Of a stretch of 64,000 nucleotides of DNA, positions 54,227-62,409 are shown piece by piece. The position numbers and the translations under genes are program-made. How positions within the stretch are numbered: position 1 is the stretch's first letter; each line of letters begins with the position of its first letter. The DNA is from Nocardioides xinjiangensis (GTDB lineage: Bacteria > Actinomycetota > Actinomycetes > Propionibacteriales > Nocardioidaceae). The notes under the pieces were generated by a model, which was given only the letters and a program-made list of their open reading frames with translations, ran no database searches and had not been told where the DNA came from. The stretch lies in contig NZ_JAFMSY010000001.1 in assembly GCF_017916455.1 (NCBI RefSeq), positions 2,091,977 through 2,155,976 on the forward strand, written 5' to 3'.

Positions 54227-54841
54227 TCAGTCGACCGTCAGGTTGCCGCTGCGCAGCAGGCCGGCGCGGGCGTAGAAGACGGTGGCCGGGTCCAGCTCGG
54301 ACGAGAGCGCGGTCCCGCTGGACAGCTTGATCGAGAAGAAGTCACCCGCCGAGGGGGCTCGATCGCTGTCGTTGTCCCGCACGACCACCTCGAAGCGGCA
54401 CAGGGACCCGCTGGTCGTGCAAGCCGGCGCGAACCCGGCCGGAGCCGGGCCCGAGGACCGGTAGCGCCCCAGGAAGATCAGCTCGTTGCCTCCCGGAGGA
54501 GGCTCCTGGCCGATGCAGATCATCGACTCGAGCACCGGGTCGAGGGTGTCGACGGTGCCGTGGACGGAGAACCCGGACCCGAGCAGGTTCCGCCCGTGGT
54601 CGGTGTACGACAGCTGGATGCGCAGCCGCCCCGCCGACGGCTGCGGCCGGGTGCTCTTGGACGAGCGTTCACAGCTGAAGCTGAAGCCGAACGACGCGGC
54701 GCCGGCGAACAGCAGGCCGTCCGGCGGCAGCTGGCCGCCGCCGCGACCGGTGCACGCCGACAGCGTGGCCACGAGGATGCTGACGAGCCCGATCGCGACA
54801 TGTCGCTGTCGCCGTCGTGGGCGCGTTGAGGCAAGCGTCAT
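54227..54841 (-). CDS. Putative lipoprotein of unknown function
   Basis: A 204-residue protein whose lipobox LVATLSACTG puts the lipidated cysteine at residue 30. The rest is beta-rich with four further Cys (FSFSCERSS, SMICIGQEPP, ACTTSGSLCRF), likely disulfide-linked. It has no domain I recognise. The frame stays open far upstream but overlaps the acyltransferase gene; ATG 54841 follows GGGGAGGGACTCGTG. It lies 41 nt before the peroxidase start and could be its surface partner (inference). Confidence 0.7.
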   Translation of the reverse strand: MTLASTRPRRRQRHVAIGLVSILVATLSACTGRGGGQLPPDGLLFAGAASFGFSFSCERSSKSTRPQPSAGRLRIQLSYTDHGRNLLGSGFSVHGTVDTLDPVLESMICIGQEPPPGGNELIFLGRYRSSGPAPAGFAPACTTSGSLCRFEVVVRDNDSDRAPSAGDFFSIKLSSGTALSSELDPATVFYARAGLLRSGNLTVD

Positions 54842-54978
54842 CACGAGTCCCTCCCCAGGGCTCCAGTGACGGGTCCGCCACCTGCTGCGGCGCCCGCCAC
54901 TCACCGTTTGGACTGGTCTACACCAGGAGTGCGGCGTCGCGCCGTCCCCCAATTTGGCTAAAACGGCCGTCGTGTCGC

Positions 54979-57177
54979 TCAGTGCTGGCTCCGAGCGTGG
55001 GAGTGGCGTCGCTCGGGCACGGCGTCGATCAGCTGGGGCAGCAGCCACGGTGCGATCCAGCCCTGCACCCCGGAGGGGGTGAGGTGCAGACCGTCCGAGC
55101 GGACCTGGTAGCCGCCCGCGTCCCACGTGAAGCGGCCTTCGGGCGAGACCCGCCTGCCCAGGTCCACCACCTGGACTCCCGGGTGGTCGGCGGCGACGCT
55201 CCGCAGCAGCGCGTTCCACAGGGTCACGCGCTCGGGCTGGTCCTCCGGGTAGAGGCTGCCGTCGAGCTTCTCCCACCGTCGGTTGTACGGCTCGGTCGCG
55301 AGCAGCACGTGGGCTCCCCGAGCGCCCGCCACGTCGATGGCCAGGTCGAGCTCCGCCCGCAGGTGCGCGTCGAAGTCGGGCTGACCGATGTGGGTCCACC
55401 GGCCGTCGAGCACCCGGTCCATGGTCTCCCAGCGGCCGACGAGGATGAACGCGACGTCCGGGTCGTCGGCCGCGATCGCGGCCCGCCAGAGGTGCGGCCA
55501 GTCCCGGCACGCCGGCGCGAGCCCACGGTAGAGGCGGTCGCCGTAGCGGAAGGGGGCGGTCCGGGTGATCCCGCACCCCATCAGGGTGTGGTCGCGGACG
55601 TCGAGCTCCGGGTGGTCCGGGAGGTAGGTGACCAGGGTCCACGCCACCGAGTCGCCGAACACGTCGACCACCACGGGCTGTCCCGGGATCCTCGTGTGGA
55701 GCCTCGGTGGGGGCGGCCGCGACGTCGCCTTCTCGACGCGAGGCCTCCGACGGTCGTCGGGAGCCACGACCGCGCCCTGCTCCGCTCGTGCCAGGAACCG
55801 GTCCACGGCACGGCCGACGGGGACGTCCCCGGGGCCGGGCTGCAGCGGGTGCACCGCAGTCGAGAGCACGAGGGCCGCGGCGCCACCGGCGATGGCGGCG
55901 CCGGTCAGGCCCAGCGCGGCGAGCGGACGCCGGACCCTGACCCGGAGCCGGACGGGGCGTTCGACGAGCGTGTAGGACACGACCGCGAGCGCCAGGGTGA
56001 GCAGGCACCGCGTCGCGAAGAGTGGCAGGCCCTCGAGCCCGGTCCGGTCGGCGTTCGCCGCGAGGAAGACCGGCCAGTGCCACAGGTAGATGCCGTAGGA
56101 GATCCGGCCCAGGGCCGGCAGCGGTGGCAGGGAGAGCAGCCGGGCCGGGACCCCTGTCGGAATCAGCACCACGTGCGCGATCACGGCCGCGACGGCGAGC
56201 GCGATGCCGGCCATCGCCCCGCGGTAGAGCGCCTCGTCGGTGCCCGAGAGATGGGTCGAGGCCCACCCCAGGACGCCAGCCGCACCCGTCGCCGCCGCGC
56301 CGAGAGCCAACCGTCGGCCTCCGGCGACGGGGCGCGCCGCGTCGGGCGCTGGGGGCCTTCCGGGCAGTCCCGGGCGACCTGCCGTGCGGAGCGCCACGAG
56401 GCCGGCCAGCCCGGCCCCGATCAGGATGGCCCCACCCCGGGTGTCCGTCCCGTAGTACGCCCGCCCGGGGTCGTCCGGGCTGTAGACCAGCGCGAGGGCG
56501 ATCGTGGACGTCACCGCACCTGCCGCGCACACCGCGACAAGCCAGGACAGGCGCTGCCGCACCCGCCGGTCCGCGCCGACGGGCCACGGCGCGCGGCCCG
56601 GGCGCGCGCCGTACAGCACGGCGTACACCACCACCGGCCACACGAGGTAGAACTGCTCCTCGATGCCGAGCGACCAGGTGTGCTCCAGGGGCGAGGGCGC
56701 CGCCGTGAGCGCGAAGTAGTCGCTGCCGCGGAAGATCATCCGCCAGTTGGCGACGTACAGGAGTGCCGCGACCCCGTCGCCTCGCAGCAGCCGGACCTCC
56801 TCCGGAGGGAGCATCGTGCGGGCGAGGACCGCCACGGTCGTGATCATCAGCACCAACGCCGGCAGCAACCGCCGTACGCGCCGGCCCCAGAAGGCGATGA
56901 GGTCGATGCGTCCCTCGTGGCGGGTCCACTCGGCGAGCAGGAGCGAGGTGATGAGGTAGCCCGACAGCACGAAGAAGGCGTCCACGCCGAGGAAGCCGCC
57001 GGTGGCTCCGGGCAGCCCGCCGTGGAACGCGAGCACCGCTCCGACCGCCAGGGCCCTGACGCCGTCCAGGGCGGGCACATGCCCCGCCGTGGCGCCCCCG
57101 CCGGTCCGTGCCCCGGGGGCCGCGTGCCGAGGCAGGTGGCTGTGCCATCGAACCGGACTTCCGACGATCGAGGCCAT
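54979..57177 (-). CDS. OafA-like acyltransferase with C-terminal SGNH domain
   Basis: A 732-residue protein. The acyltransferase-3 domain (about 30-420) begins HVPALDGVRALAVGAVLAFHGGLPG, with the conserved His52, and has about 10-11 helices (LEHTWSLGIEEQFYLVWPVVVY, ISYGIYLWHWPVFL, SYTLVERPVRLRVR). The C-terminal SGNH domain has VFGDSVAWTL (Ser510) and DGLHLTPSG (Asp695, His698). Such OafA/OatA-type proteins O-acetylate polysaccharides on the outer face. ATG 57177 is preferred over ATG 57192 because GGAGGACCAC lies just before it. It probably decorates the polymer of this locus. Confidence 0.88.
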   Translation of the reverse strand: MASIVGSPVRWHSHLPRHAAPGARTGGGATAGHVPALDGVRALAVGAVLAFHGGLPGATGGFLGVDAFFVLSGYLITSLLLAEWTRHEGRIDLIAFWGRRVRRLLPALVLMITTVAVLARTMLPPEEVRLLRGDGVAALLYVANWRMIFRGSDYFALTAAPSPLEHTWSLGIEEQFYLVWPVVVYAVLYGARPGRAPWPVGADRRVRQRLSWLVAVCAAGAVTSTIALALVYSPDDPGRAYYGTDTRGGAILIGAGLAGLVALRTAGRPGLPGRPPAPDAARPVAGGRRLALGAAATGAAGVLGWASTHLSGTDEALYRGAMAGIALAVAAVIAHVVLIPTGVPARLLSLPPLPALGRISYGIYLWHWPVFLAANADRTGLEGLPLFATRCLLTLALAVVSYTLVERPVRLRVRVRRPLAALGLTGAAIAGGAAALVLSTAVHPLQPGPGDVPVGRAVDRFLARAEQGAVVAPDDRRRPRVEKATSRPPPPRLHTRIPGQPVVVDVFGDSVAWTLVTYLPDHPELDVRDHTLMGCGITRTAPFRYGDRLYRGLAPACRDWPHLWRAAIAADDPDVAFILVGRWETMDRVLDGRWTHIGQPDFDAHLRAELDLAIDVAGARGAHVLLATEPYNRRWEKLDGSLYPEDQPERVTLWNALLRSVAADHPGVQVVDLGRRVSPEGRFTWDAGGYQVRSDGLHLTPSGVQGWIAPWLLPQLIDAVPERRHSHARSQH

Positions 57178-57360
57178 GTGGTCCTCCACCACGACTTGGC
57201 GCGTCCTGTCATGGTCCGCCTCCGGGACGCGAGGAGTCCAGAGCTCCGCATGGGCGCTCGACGCTCACCCACCTGGGCGCGCGACGCCTGCGCCGGCCGG
57301 GGGCGGCACCGACATCCGCGGACTGCGGATCGTGCGACGTGCCACGGGTACCGCCGTCAG

Positions 57361-57735
57361 GTGACTGACACCGAGGACGGCTTCACTTCGACGATCGGCG
57401 CTGGTTCCCCCCGAGCGGCTGACGGGCGGGCCACCTTGGAGGTGCGGGCCGATGAGCGGCATCTCAATGCGGCCGGCACGATCCATGGCGGCATGCTCGC
57501 CACCCTGGTCGACGCGACGATGGGCGCAGCCATCAGAAGTGCGGTCGGGGACGAGACGCCGGCCACCAGTCAGCTCACGCTCACGTACCTCCGCCCGGGC
57601 ACGCCCGGCGACCTCGTCGTGACAGCGGAGGTACGCAAGAGGGGGGACAGGCTCACCATCTGCGAGGCCGACGTCGAGCAGGACGGGAAGTCCCTCGTGC
57701 ACGCGCTCGCCACCTTCGCCCTGCTGGACGGCTGA
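57361..57735 (+). CDS. PaaI-type hotdog thioesterase
   Basis: A 124-residue hotdog protein. The core motif AGTIHGGMLATLVDATMGAAI contains the HGG and catalytic Asp positions of PaaI-like acyl-CoA thioesterases; LTLTYLRPG is the next strand. The exact acyl group is unknown. GTG 57361 starts MTDTEDGFTSTI with little ribosome site, so the mRNA may be leaderless. It is convergent with the PAS-ANTAR gene with a 4-nt gap. Confidence 0.85.
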   Translation: MTDTEDGFTSTIGAGSPRAADGRATLEVRADERHLNAAGTIHGGMLATLVDATMGAAIRSAVGDETPATSQLTLTYLRPGTPGDLVVTAEVRKRGDRLTICEADVEQDGKSLVHALATFALLDG

Positions 57736-57739
57736 CGCG

Positions 57740-58405
57740 TCAGGCGGACGGCGAGGCGGAGGGAGGCAGGTCGGCGTACAGGCGGTCCAACATGGTGTGG
57801 GCCGACGCGGCCCGGCGCTTGGCCGGCGTGCGGTCGCTGCTGGCGGCGGCGACGAGCACGGCCGCGATGTCTCGGATCCTGCGGTTGGTGTCGGCCGAGA
57901 AGACACGCAGCAGCGCGAAAGCCGTGTCGACGTCCACGCTGTAGAGCTGCGCCAGCACGCCCTTGGCCTGCTCGATGACGGCCCGGTGCTCCACGAAGTC
58001 GATCACCGCGGTCTCGACCTCCGCGGCCACCGCCCGCTTCTGCACCGTCGTGATGTCGACCAGGTGACCGTGCACGACGGAGGCACCGTCCTCGCGGGCG
58101 AGGTGCCCCGCCGCCACCACCACGCGGAGGTCGCCGGTCGCGGTGCGGATGCGGTGCAGGAACGAGAACGGCTCCTGTCGCCCGACGACGTCCTCGCGCG
58201 ACTGCCACGCCGCCTCGCGGTCCTCGGGATGGATGTGCCGCAACACCAGCTCGGTCGTCGGCACCACGGATCCGGGCTCGAAGCCGTGGATGCGGAACAT
58301 GTTGTCGGACCACCACCAGCTGTCGGTGTCCGGTCGGTAGGTGTAGCGGCCCACGAGGGCAAGGCCGGAGGCGTGCAGATCCCTGTCCGCCTCCCGCTCT
58401 CGCAT
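57740..58405 (-). CDS. PAS-ANTAR RNA-binding regulator
   Basis: A 221-residue protein. The PAS domain (about 15-115) has GRYTYRPDTDSWWWSDNMFRIHGF and REDVVGRQEPFSFLHRI; the ANTAR domain (about 130-190) has VEHRAVIEQAKGVLAQLYSVDVDTAFALLRVFSADTNRRIRDIA, here given by key parts. ANTAR proteins bind paired hairpins and stop transcription termination. The signal is not known. ATG 58405 begins MREREADRD. It is divergent from the GAF-ANTAR gene. Confidence 0.88.
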   Translation of the reverse strand: MREREADRDLHASGLALVGRYTYRPDTDSWWWSDNMFRIHGFEPGSVVPTTELVLRHIHPEDREAAWQSREDVVGRQEPFSFLHRIRTATGDLRVVVAAGHLAREDGASVVHGHLVDITTVQKRAVAAEVETAVIDFVEHRAVIEQAKGVLAQLYSVDVDTAFALLRVFSADTNRRIRDIAAVLVAAASSDRTPAKRRAASAHTMLDRLYADLPPSASPSA

Positions 58406-58586
58406 GGTGTGAGTGTGTCGGAGCCGGCACGCGCGCTCAACCTGTTCCGACCTTTCCGCCGCAGCCACCACCACTTGTCGGCGTCGAGCAGAATCGGATC
58501 GTCGGGTCGCGGGGGCCGCCCGACTCCGGATGGTGCCCACGCGCGCGTCGCGCCGGGCGCCTCGCGATGGACAGACAGGAAGAACG

Positions 58587-59276
58587 GTGGCTGGGGAGCA
58601 CACGAGCATGCGGGACTTCGCCGACCTGGCCCGGGCCTTGAGGTCGGCCACGCAGGAGGCGGACCGGCTGATGCTCGCCGTGGAGGCGGCGGTGGAGCTG
58701 GTTCCCGGCTGCTCGTGTGCGGGGCTGACGATCAACCGCGACGGCGAGTGCCGGACGCTCGCCGCCACCGCGGAGGCGCTCACGGCGGCGAACACGCTGC
58801 AGAACGAGCTCGGCGAGGGCCCGTGCTTCCCGCCCGGGCGGGAGGAGGAGACGGTCGTCTCCCAGGACCTGGTCCGCGACGAGCGCTGGCCCGTGTGGGG
58901 CCGCCGGGTCCACCAGGACCTGGGCCTGGGCTCCATGATGTCGGTCCTCGTCTTCAGTGGTCGGCACGTCTACGGCACCCTCAGCGTCTACGGCACCGGC
59001 CCCGGGACCTTCACCGCCGACGGCCTCGCCACGGTCCAGGCCCTCGCCGGGCACCTCGCGGTCTCCCTGGCCGCCGGCCGCGAGATCGACGGGCTGGGCC
59101 TGGCGCTGACCAGCCGGACGGTGATCGGGCAGGCCGAGGGCATCGTGATGGAGCGGCTCGGGGTCGACGCCGACCAGGCGCTGGCCTACCTCAAGCGGAT
59201 CTCGTCGCACACCAACACCAAGCTGGTGGAGGTCGCGCTGCGCCTGGTCGAGAGCCGGGAGCTCCCCGAGGGCTAG
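58587..59276 (+). CDS. GAF-ANTAR RNA-binding regulator
   Basis: A 229-residue protein. A GAF domain (about 25-150: AVELVPGCSCAGLTINRDGEC, ELGEGPCFPPGREE, LGSMMSVLVFSGRHVYGTL) is followed by an ANTAR domain (about 165-225: SRTVIGQAEGIVMERLGVDADQALAYLKRIS). It would sense a small molecule and prevent termination at target RNAs. GTG 58587 with AGGAAG upstream is chosen; ATG 58608 is an alternative. Together with the divergent PAS-ANTAR gene it forms a pair with shared control. Confidence 0.87.
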   Translation: MAGEHTSMRDFADLARALRSATQEADRLMLAVEAAVELVPGCSCAGLTINRDGECRTLAATAEALTAANTLQNELGEGPCFPPGREEETVVSQDLVRDERWPVWGRRVHQDLGLGSMMSVLVFSGRHVYGTLSVYGTGPGTFTADGLATVQALAGHLAVSLAAGREIDGLGLALTSRTVIGQAEGIVMERLGVDADQALAYLKRISSHTNTKLVEVALRLVESRELPEG

Positions 59277-59713
59277 GCGGTCACGAGCGGGGCGGCGTCC
59301 ACGTCCGCGGATGCGCGCCGCCACGACGGGCTCCGCCCGGGGGAGGTGCCGCCCGCCTCCGGACGGAAGGCGGGCGGCCGGTGCCGCCGGACGGGGGAGA
59401 ACGGCGGCGTGACCAGCAACCCCCTGCGGTCGGCGAGCAGGTACCCCGCAGGCCGACGGGAGATGCGGCCTCGCGCGGATTCCACCCGTAGGAAGGGGCG
59501 GAGGGGGCGGAGCGGGCGTGTGCGTCCGTGGGTGGGATCGGGCCCTGGTGGCCGGCGGGCTGCCGCCCGACGCCGGCCCACGAGACAGCGTGCCCGTGTC
59601 CCTCCCATCGTCCGGGAGATGCGCCGGTGCAAACCCGGGACACGACACGACGGTAACCACCGGACGGGCGCGTCGTTGGGACTGTCAACAACTCGCCACG
59701 GAGGCTCACCCCC
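59277..59713. other. 437-bp upstream region of the subtilase gene
   Basis: No convincing gene is seen. A GC-rich imperfect hairpin lies at 59550-59578 (GGCCGGCGGGC with GCCCG-ac-GCCGGCC). A region around 59610-59660 with GATGCGCCGGTGCAAACCCGGG looks structured but matches no riboswitch I can name. CGGAGG before the ATG at 59714 is the ribosome site. Promoter and possible RNA regulation are open. Confidence 0.4.
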
Positions 59714-61207
59714 ATGCTTCGACCCACCCGGCGTCTCGCGTCGCTCCTCGCCGTCCTCACGACCAGTGCTGCCGCGTTCGTCGCGCCGGTGTCCGCCACT
59801 GCGAGCCCTGAGCTCGCCTTGACCGCCCCGTCGGTGCCCACCGACGCGGCAGGGCGCGGGAAGGTCATCGTGGCCTTCCAGGACGGCGTGGTCCCGACAG
59901 GCACGCTCGGCGTGCTGCGGGACCTCGGCGTGCACCGGGCGATCGAGCTGCCGACGATCGGAGCCGTGGCGGTGACGGCGGACCTCCCGGTCGTCGACGC
60001 CCTCGGCACCCTCCCGGGCGTCATCGCGGTGGAGCCGCAGCGCCAGCTGGTGTCCCACCTCTACGCCTCGAAGCAGCAGATCAACGCGCTCGGCGTCGAC
60101 CAGCCCTCGACGTACACCACCCGCGTCGGCGGCAAGCGGGTCACCGCGACCCGTCCGGGCGTGTCCGGTGAGGGCGTGACCGTGGCCGTGCTCGACTCCG
60201 GCATCTTCGCCGCTCACCCGGACTTCGGTGACCGGGTGGTCAAGGGCCTGAACTTCTCCTACGCCGAGGCCGCCCAGCAGGTGGGCTTCTCGGCCGCTCA
60301 GTGGGACGCGTACGCCGAGTCGACAGGCGCGCTGGCGCTCCAGGACGAGATCGGCCACGGCACCCACGTCGCCAGCACGGTGGGTGGCGACGGCAGCCTG
60401 TCCGCGTCGCAGGGCGGCCCGGACCTCGCGGGCGTGGCCCCGGGCGTCTCCCTGATCTCCATGCGGGTGGCGACGCCGGGCTTCGGCATCGCCGACGACC
60501 TGGACTGGGAGGAGGCCGCGCTCGCGGCGTTCGACTGGACGATCCGGCACCACGAGCAGTACGGCATCGACATCACCCAGAACTCGTGGGGCCTGCTCCC
60601 CACCGAGCCCAACTGCCTCGGCCTCGACTGCGGTGAGCCCACGGACTTCGACGCGATGTCGCAGATGATCGGGTCGGTCGTGGACAGCGGTGTGCACGTC
60701 GTCTTCTCGGCCGGCAACAACGGCCCCGAGGCGGGCACGATCGGCGGGTACCACGACCCGGCCAACGGTGCTGTCCTCGTGGGCGCGGCCTGCAAGTCCG
60801 TGGACTCCCAGTGCGCGGCGGGGGAGCAGATCACCGACTTCTCCAGCCGAGGTGCGGCCGACGGCACCGGCCCGCAGGTCGACGTCGTGGCGCCCGGCGA
60901 CGCGATCATGGCCGCGCTGTCGCCGTCCGTGCTCGCCCCGCTGACCGAGTGCGCGGAGACCCAACAGCCCGGCTACTTCTGCATCTCCGGCACGTCGATG
61001 TCGTCGCCTCACGTCTCCGGCGTCCTGGCGCTGATGCTCCAGGCGAACCCGAGGGCGACGCCGGCCCAGGCGAAGCAGTGCCTGCTCTCCACGGCGGTCG
61101 ACATGATGACCCCCGGCTTCGACATCCACTCCGGGCTCGGGATGGTCGACACCAAGGCCGCGCTGACCTGCGTCCACTCGCTCACGTTGACCAAGAAGTC
61201 CCGCTGA
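59714..61207 (+). CDS. Secreted subtilisin-like serine protease (S8)
   Basis: A 497-residue protein. The signal peptide (about 1-30, RRLASLLAVLTTSAAAFVAPVSATA) is followed by an inhibitor-I9-like propeptide region (about 45-105, VIVAFQDGVVPTG ... GVIAVEPQRQL). The catalytic Asp161 is in VAVLDSGIF, His215 in GHGTHVASTVGGDG, and Ser428 in GTSMSSPH; SAGNNGPEAG is the oxyanion Asn region. Six Cys in the C-terminal half suggest disulfides. It acts outside the cell on unknown proteins. Confidence 0.92.
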   Translation: MLRPTRRLASLLAVLTTSAAAFVAPVSATASPELALTAPSVPTDAAGRGKVIVAFQDGVVPTGTLGVLRDLGVHRAIELPTIGAVAVTADLPVVDALGTLPGVIAVEPQRQLVSHLYASKQQINALGVDQPSTYTTRVGGKRVTATRPGVSGEGVTVAVLDSGIFAAHPDFGDRVVKGLNFSYAEAAQQVGFSAAQWDAYAESTGALALQDEIGHGTHVASTVGGDGSLSASQGGPDLAGVAPGVSLISMRVATPGFGIADDLDWEEAALAAFDWTIRHHEQYGIDITQNSWGLLPTEPNCLGLDCGEPTDFDAMSQMIGSVVDSGVHVVFSAGNNGPEAGTIGGYHDPANGAVLVGAACKSVDSQCAAGEQITDFSSRGAADGTGPQVDVVAPGDAIMAALSPSVLAPLTECAETQQPGYFCISGTSMSSPHVSGVLALMLQANPRATPAQAKQCLLSTAVDMMTPGFDIHSGLGMVDTKAALTCVHSLTLTKKSR

Positions 61208-61215
61208 CCGGGTGA

Positions 61216-61256
61216 CGGCGGCCGCCCGCCCCGTCGGGCTGGGCGAGCGGCCGCCG
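61216..61256 (+). terminator. Hairpin after the subtilase gene
   Basis: CGGCGGCCGC (61216-61225) and GCGGCCGCCG (61247-61256) pair fully, with an inner CGCCC/GGGCG pair. It begins 9 nt after the stop. It lacks a U-tract. Confidence 0.65.
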
Positions 61257-61390
61257 GATCAGGCGTCGGTCGCCACGCCCTCGAGCACACCGCGCGTCGG
61301 TGCCCCTCGGCCAGGACGTGGAGTTCTCCATCGGTCGGGAGGAGCCTCCCTCGACCTCGCGGCGCGGCTGCGGCCTGCCTGGTCGCTCGG

Positions 61391-61834
61391 TCAGAGGTCG
61401 TCGACCTGGACGATCGCCTCGATCTCGACCGCGAAGCCGAGGGGGAGTGCGGCCACCCCGACAGCAGAGCGTGCCGGCCTGCCGCGCTCACCGAACACCC
61501 GCACGAGGAGATCGGTGGCGCCGTTCGCGACGAGGTGCTGCTCGGTGAAGGCGGGCGTCGAGCTCACGAAGACGACCACCTTGACGAACCGCTCGACCCG
61601 TCCGAGGTCGCCGAGCTCGTCCTGGACGGTCGCGAGCAGGCCGAGCATCACGGCCTCGGCAGCACGCGCACCCTGCTCGGTCGTGAGGCTCGCGCCGAGG
61701 CGACCGGTGTGGATCGGCCTCCTGTCCTCGAACGCGCCGTGTCCGGAGAGGAACACCAGCCCGCCCGCGTGCACGGCCATGCTGTAGGTGCCGACGGCGC
61801 GCGCCGGCGGCGGAAGCGTGAGCTCGAGGTTCAT
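61391..61834 (-). CDS. RidA (YjgF/YER057c/UK114) family protein
   Basis: A 147-residue protein with the RidA fold: GLVFLSGHGAFED, VMLGLLATVQDELGDLGRVERFVKVVVFVSS and a C-terminal ALPLGFAVEIEAIV. The catalytic Arg of classical RidA is not obvious (RPARSAVGVAALPLG), so deaminase activity on 2-aminoacrylate is uncertain. It is 3 nt downstream of the cupin gene stop and probably cotranscribed. The substrate may be linked to whatever the HxlR regulator senses. Confidence 0.85.
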   Translation of the reverse strand: MNLELTLPPPARAVGTYSMAVHAGGLVFLSGHGAFEDRRPIHTGRLGASLTTEQGARAAEAVMLGLLATVQDELGDLGRVERFVKVVVFVSSTPAFTEQHLVANGATDLLVRVFGERGRPARSAVGVAALPLGFAVEIEAIVQVDDL

Positions 61835-61837
61835 GGC

Positions 61838-62287
61838 CTACACCGGAACCGAGTCGTAGCGGCTCGAGACCGCAGCACGCACGGCTGGGTCCCGGATCGC
61901 GTCACCCGACAGGCTCGCCAGCTCCACGAACATCTCCTCGAGGCCGCCGGGAACCATCAGCAGCAGGAACCTGCCGCCGCCGCGCGCGGCCTCGAAGACG
62001 TGAGCGGTTCGCCGCGGGACCAGCACGTACGAGCCGGGCGTCGCCTCGATGCGCTCGTCTCCGACGCTGAACGTGAAGAGGCCGTCGAGGACGTAGAAGG
62101 ACTCCTCGAAGCCGCGGTGCAGGTGCGGCACCGTCCACGGTCCCGCGGCGGTGCCGGACATCTCGGCCACGGTGAACGCGGAGCCGGTGGTCTCGCCGCT
62201 CGCGATGAAACGCATGGACGCGACGCCGAGGTCGATCGTCCTTCCCTGCCCCGGCCGAACCGCGTAGGCCTCGCTCGGGATCGTCAT
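61838..62287 (-). CDS. Single-domain cupin
   Basis: A 149-residue cupin. The metal-binding part is PHLHRGFEESFYVLDG and the second motif is TPGSYVLVPRRTAHVF, so two His, one Glu and a further His are present. ATG 62287 (MTIPSEAYAVRPGQG) is chosen, with GGTGGTGGAG upstream; a start at 62359 would cross into the HxlR promoter region. It may be an oxygenase or isomerase of a small metabolite. With RidA it is divergent from the HxlR regulator. Confidence 0.82.
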   Translation of the reverse strand: MTIPSEAYAVRPGQGRTIDLGVASMRFIASGETTGSAFTVAEMSGTAAGPWTVPHLHRGFEESFYVLDGLFTFSVGDERIEATPGSYVLVPRRTAHVFEAARGGGRFLLLMVPGGLEEMFVELASLSGDAIRDPAVRAAVSSRYDSVPV

Positions 62288-62409
62288 CTCCACCACCACT
62301 TCCGTCGTCGTGTGTCTGGCCCGCCGCCCCAGCGTCGTCCCGTGCGGTGACAGCAGCAAGATCAGAATGTGAAGTTGCCGCGCGCGACCCGCGGGGGCAC
62401 TCTGGACGG

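Noticed and set aside
54227..57148. Single 973-codon protein joining the lipoprotein to upstream sequence
   Set aside because: The upstream part is another frame of the acyltransferase gene; a lipobox and ribosome site support ATG 54841.
40835..57177. Horizontal transfer island with mobile ends
   Set aside because: No transposase, integrase or flanking repeats and no obvious change in base composition by eye.
59610..59660. c-di-AMP or cobalamin riboswitch before the subtilase
   Set aside because: Short stretches look structured but core motifs of either class are not found.
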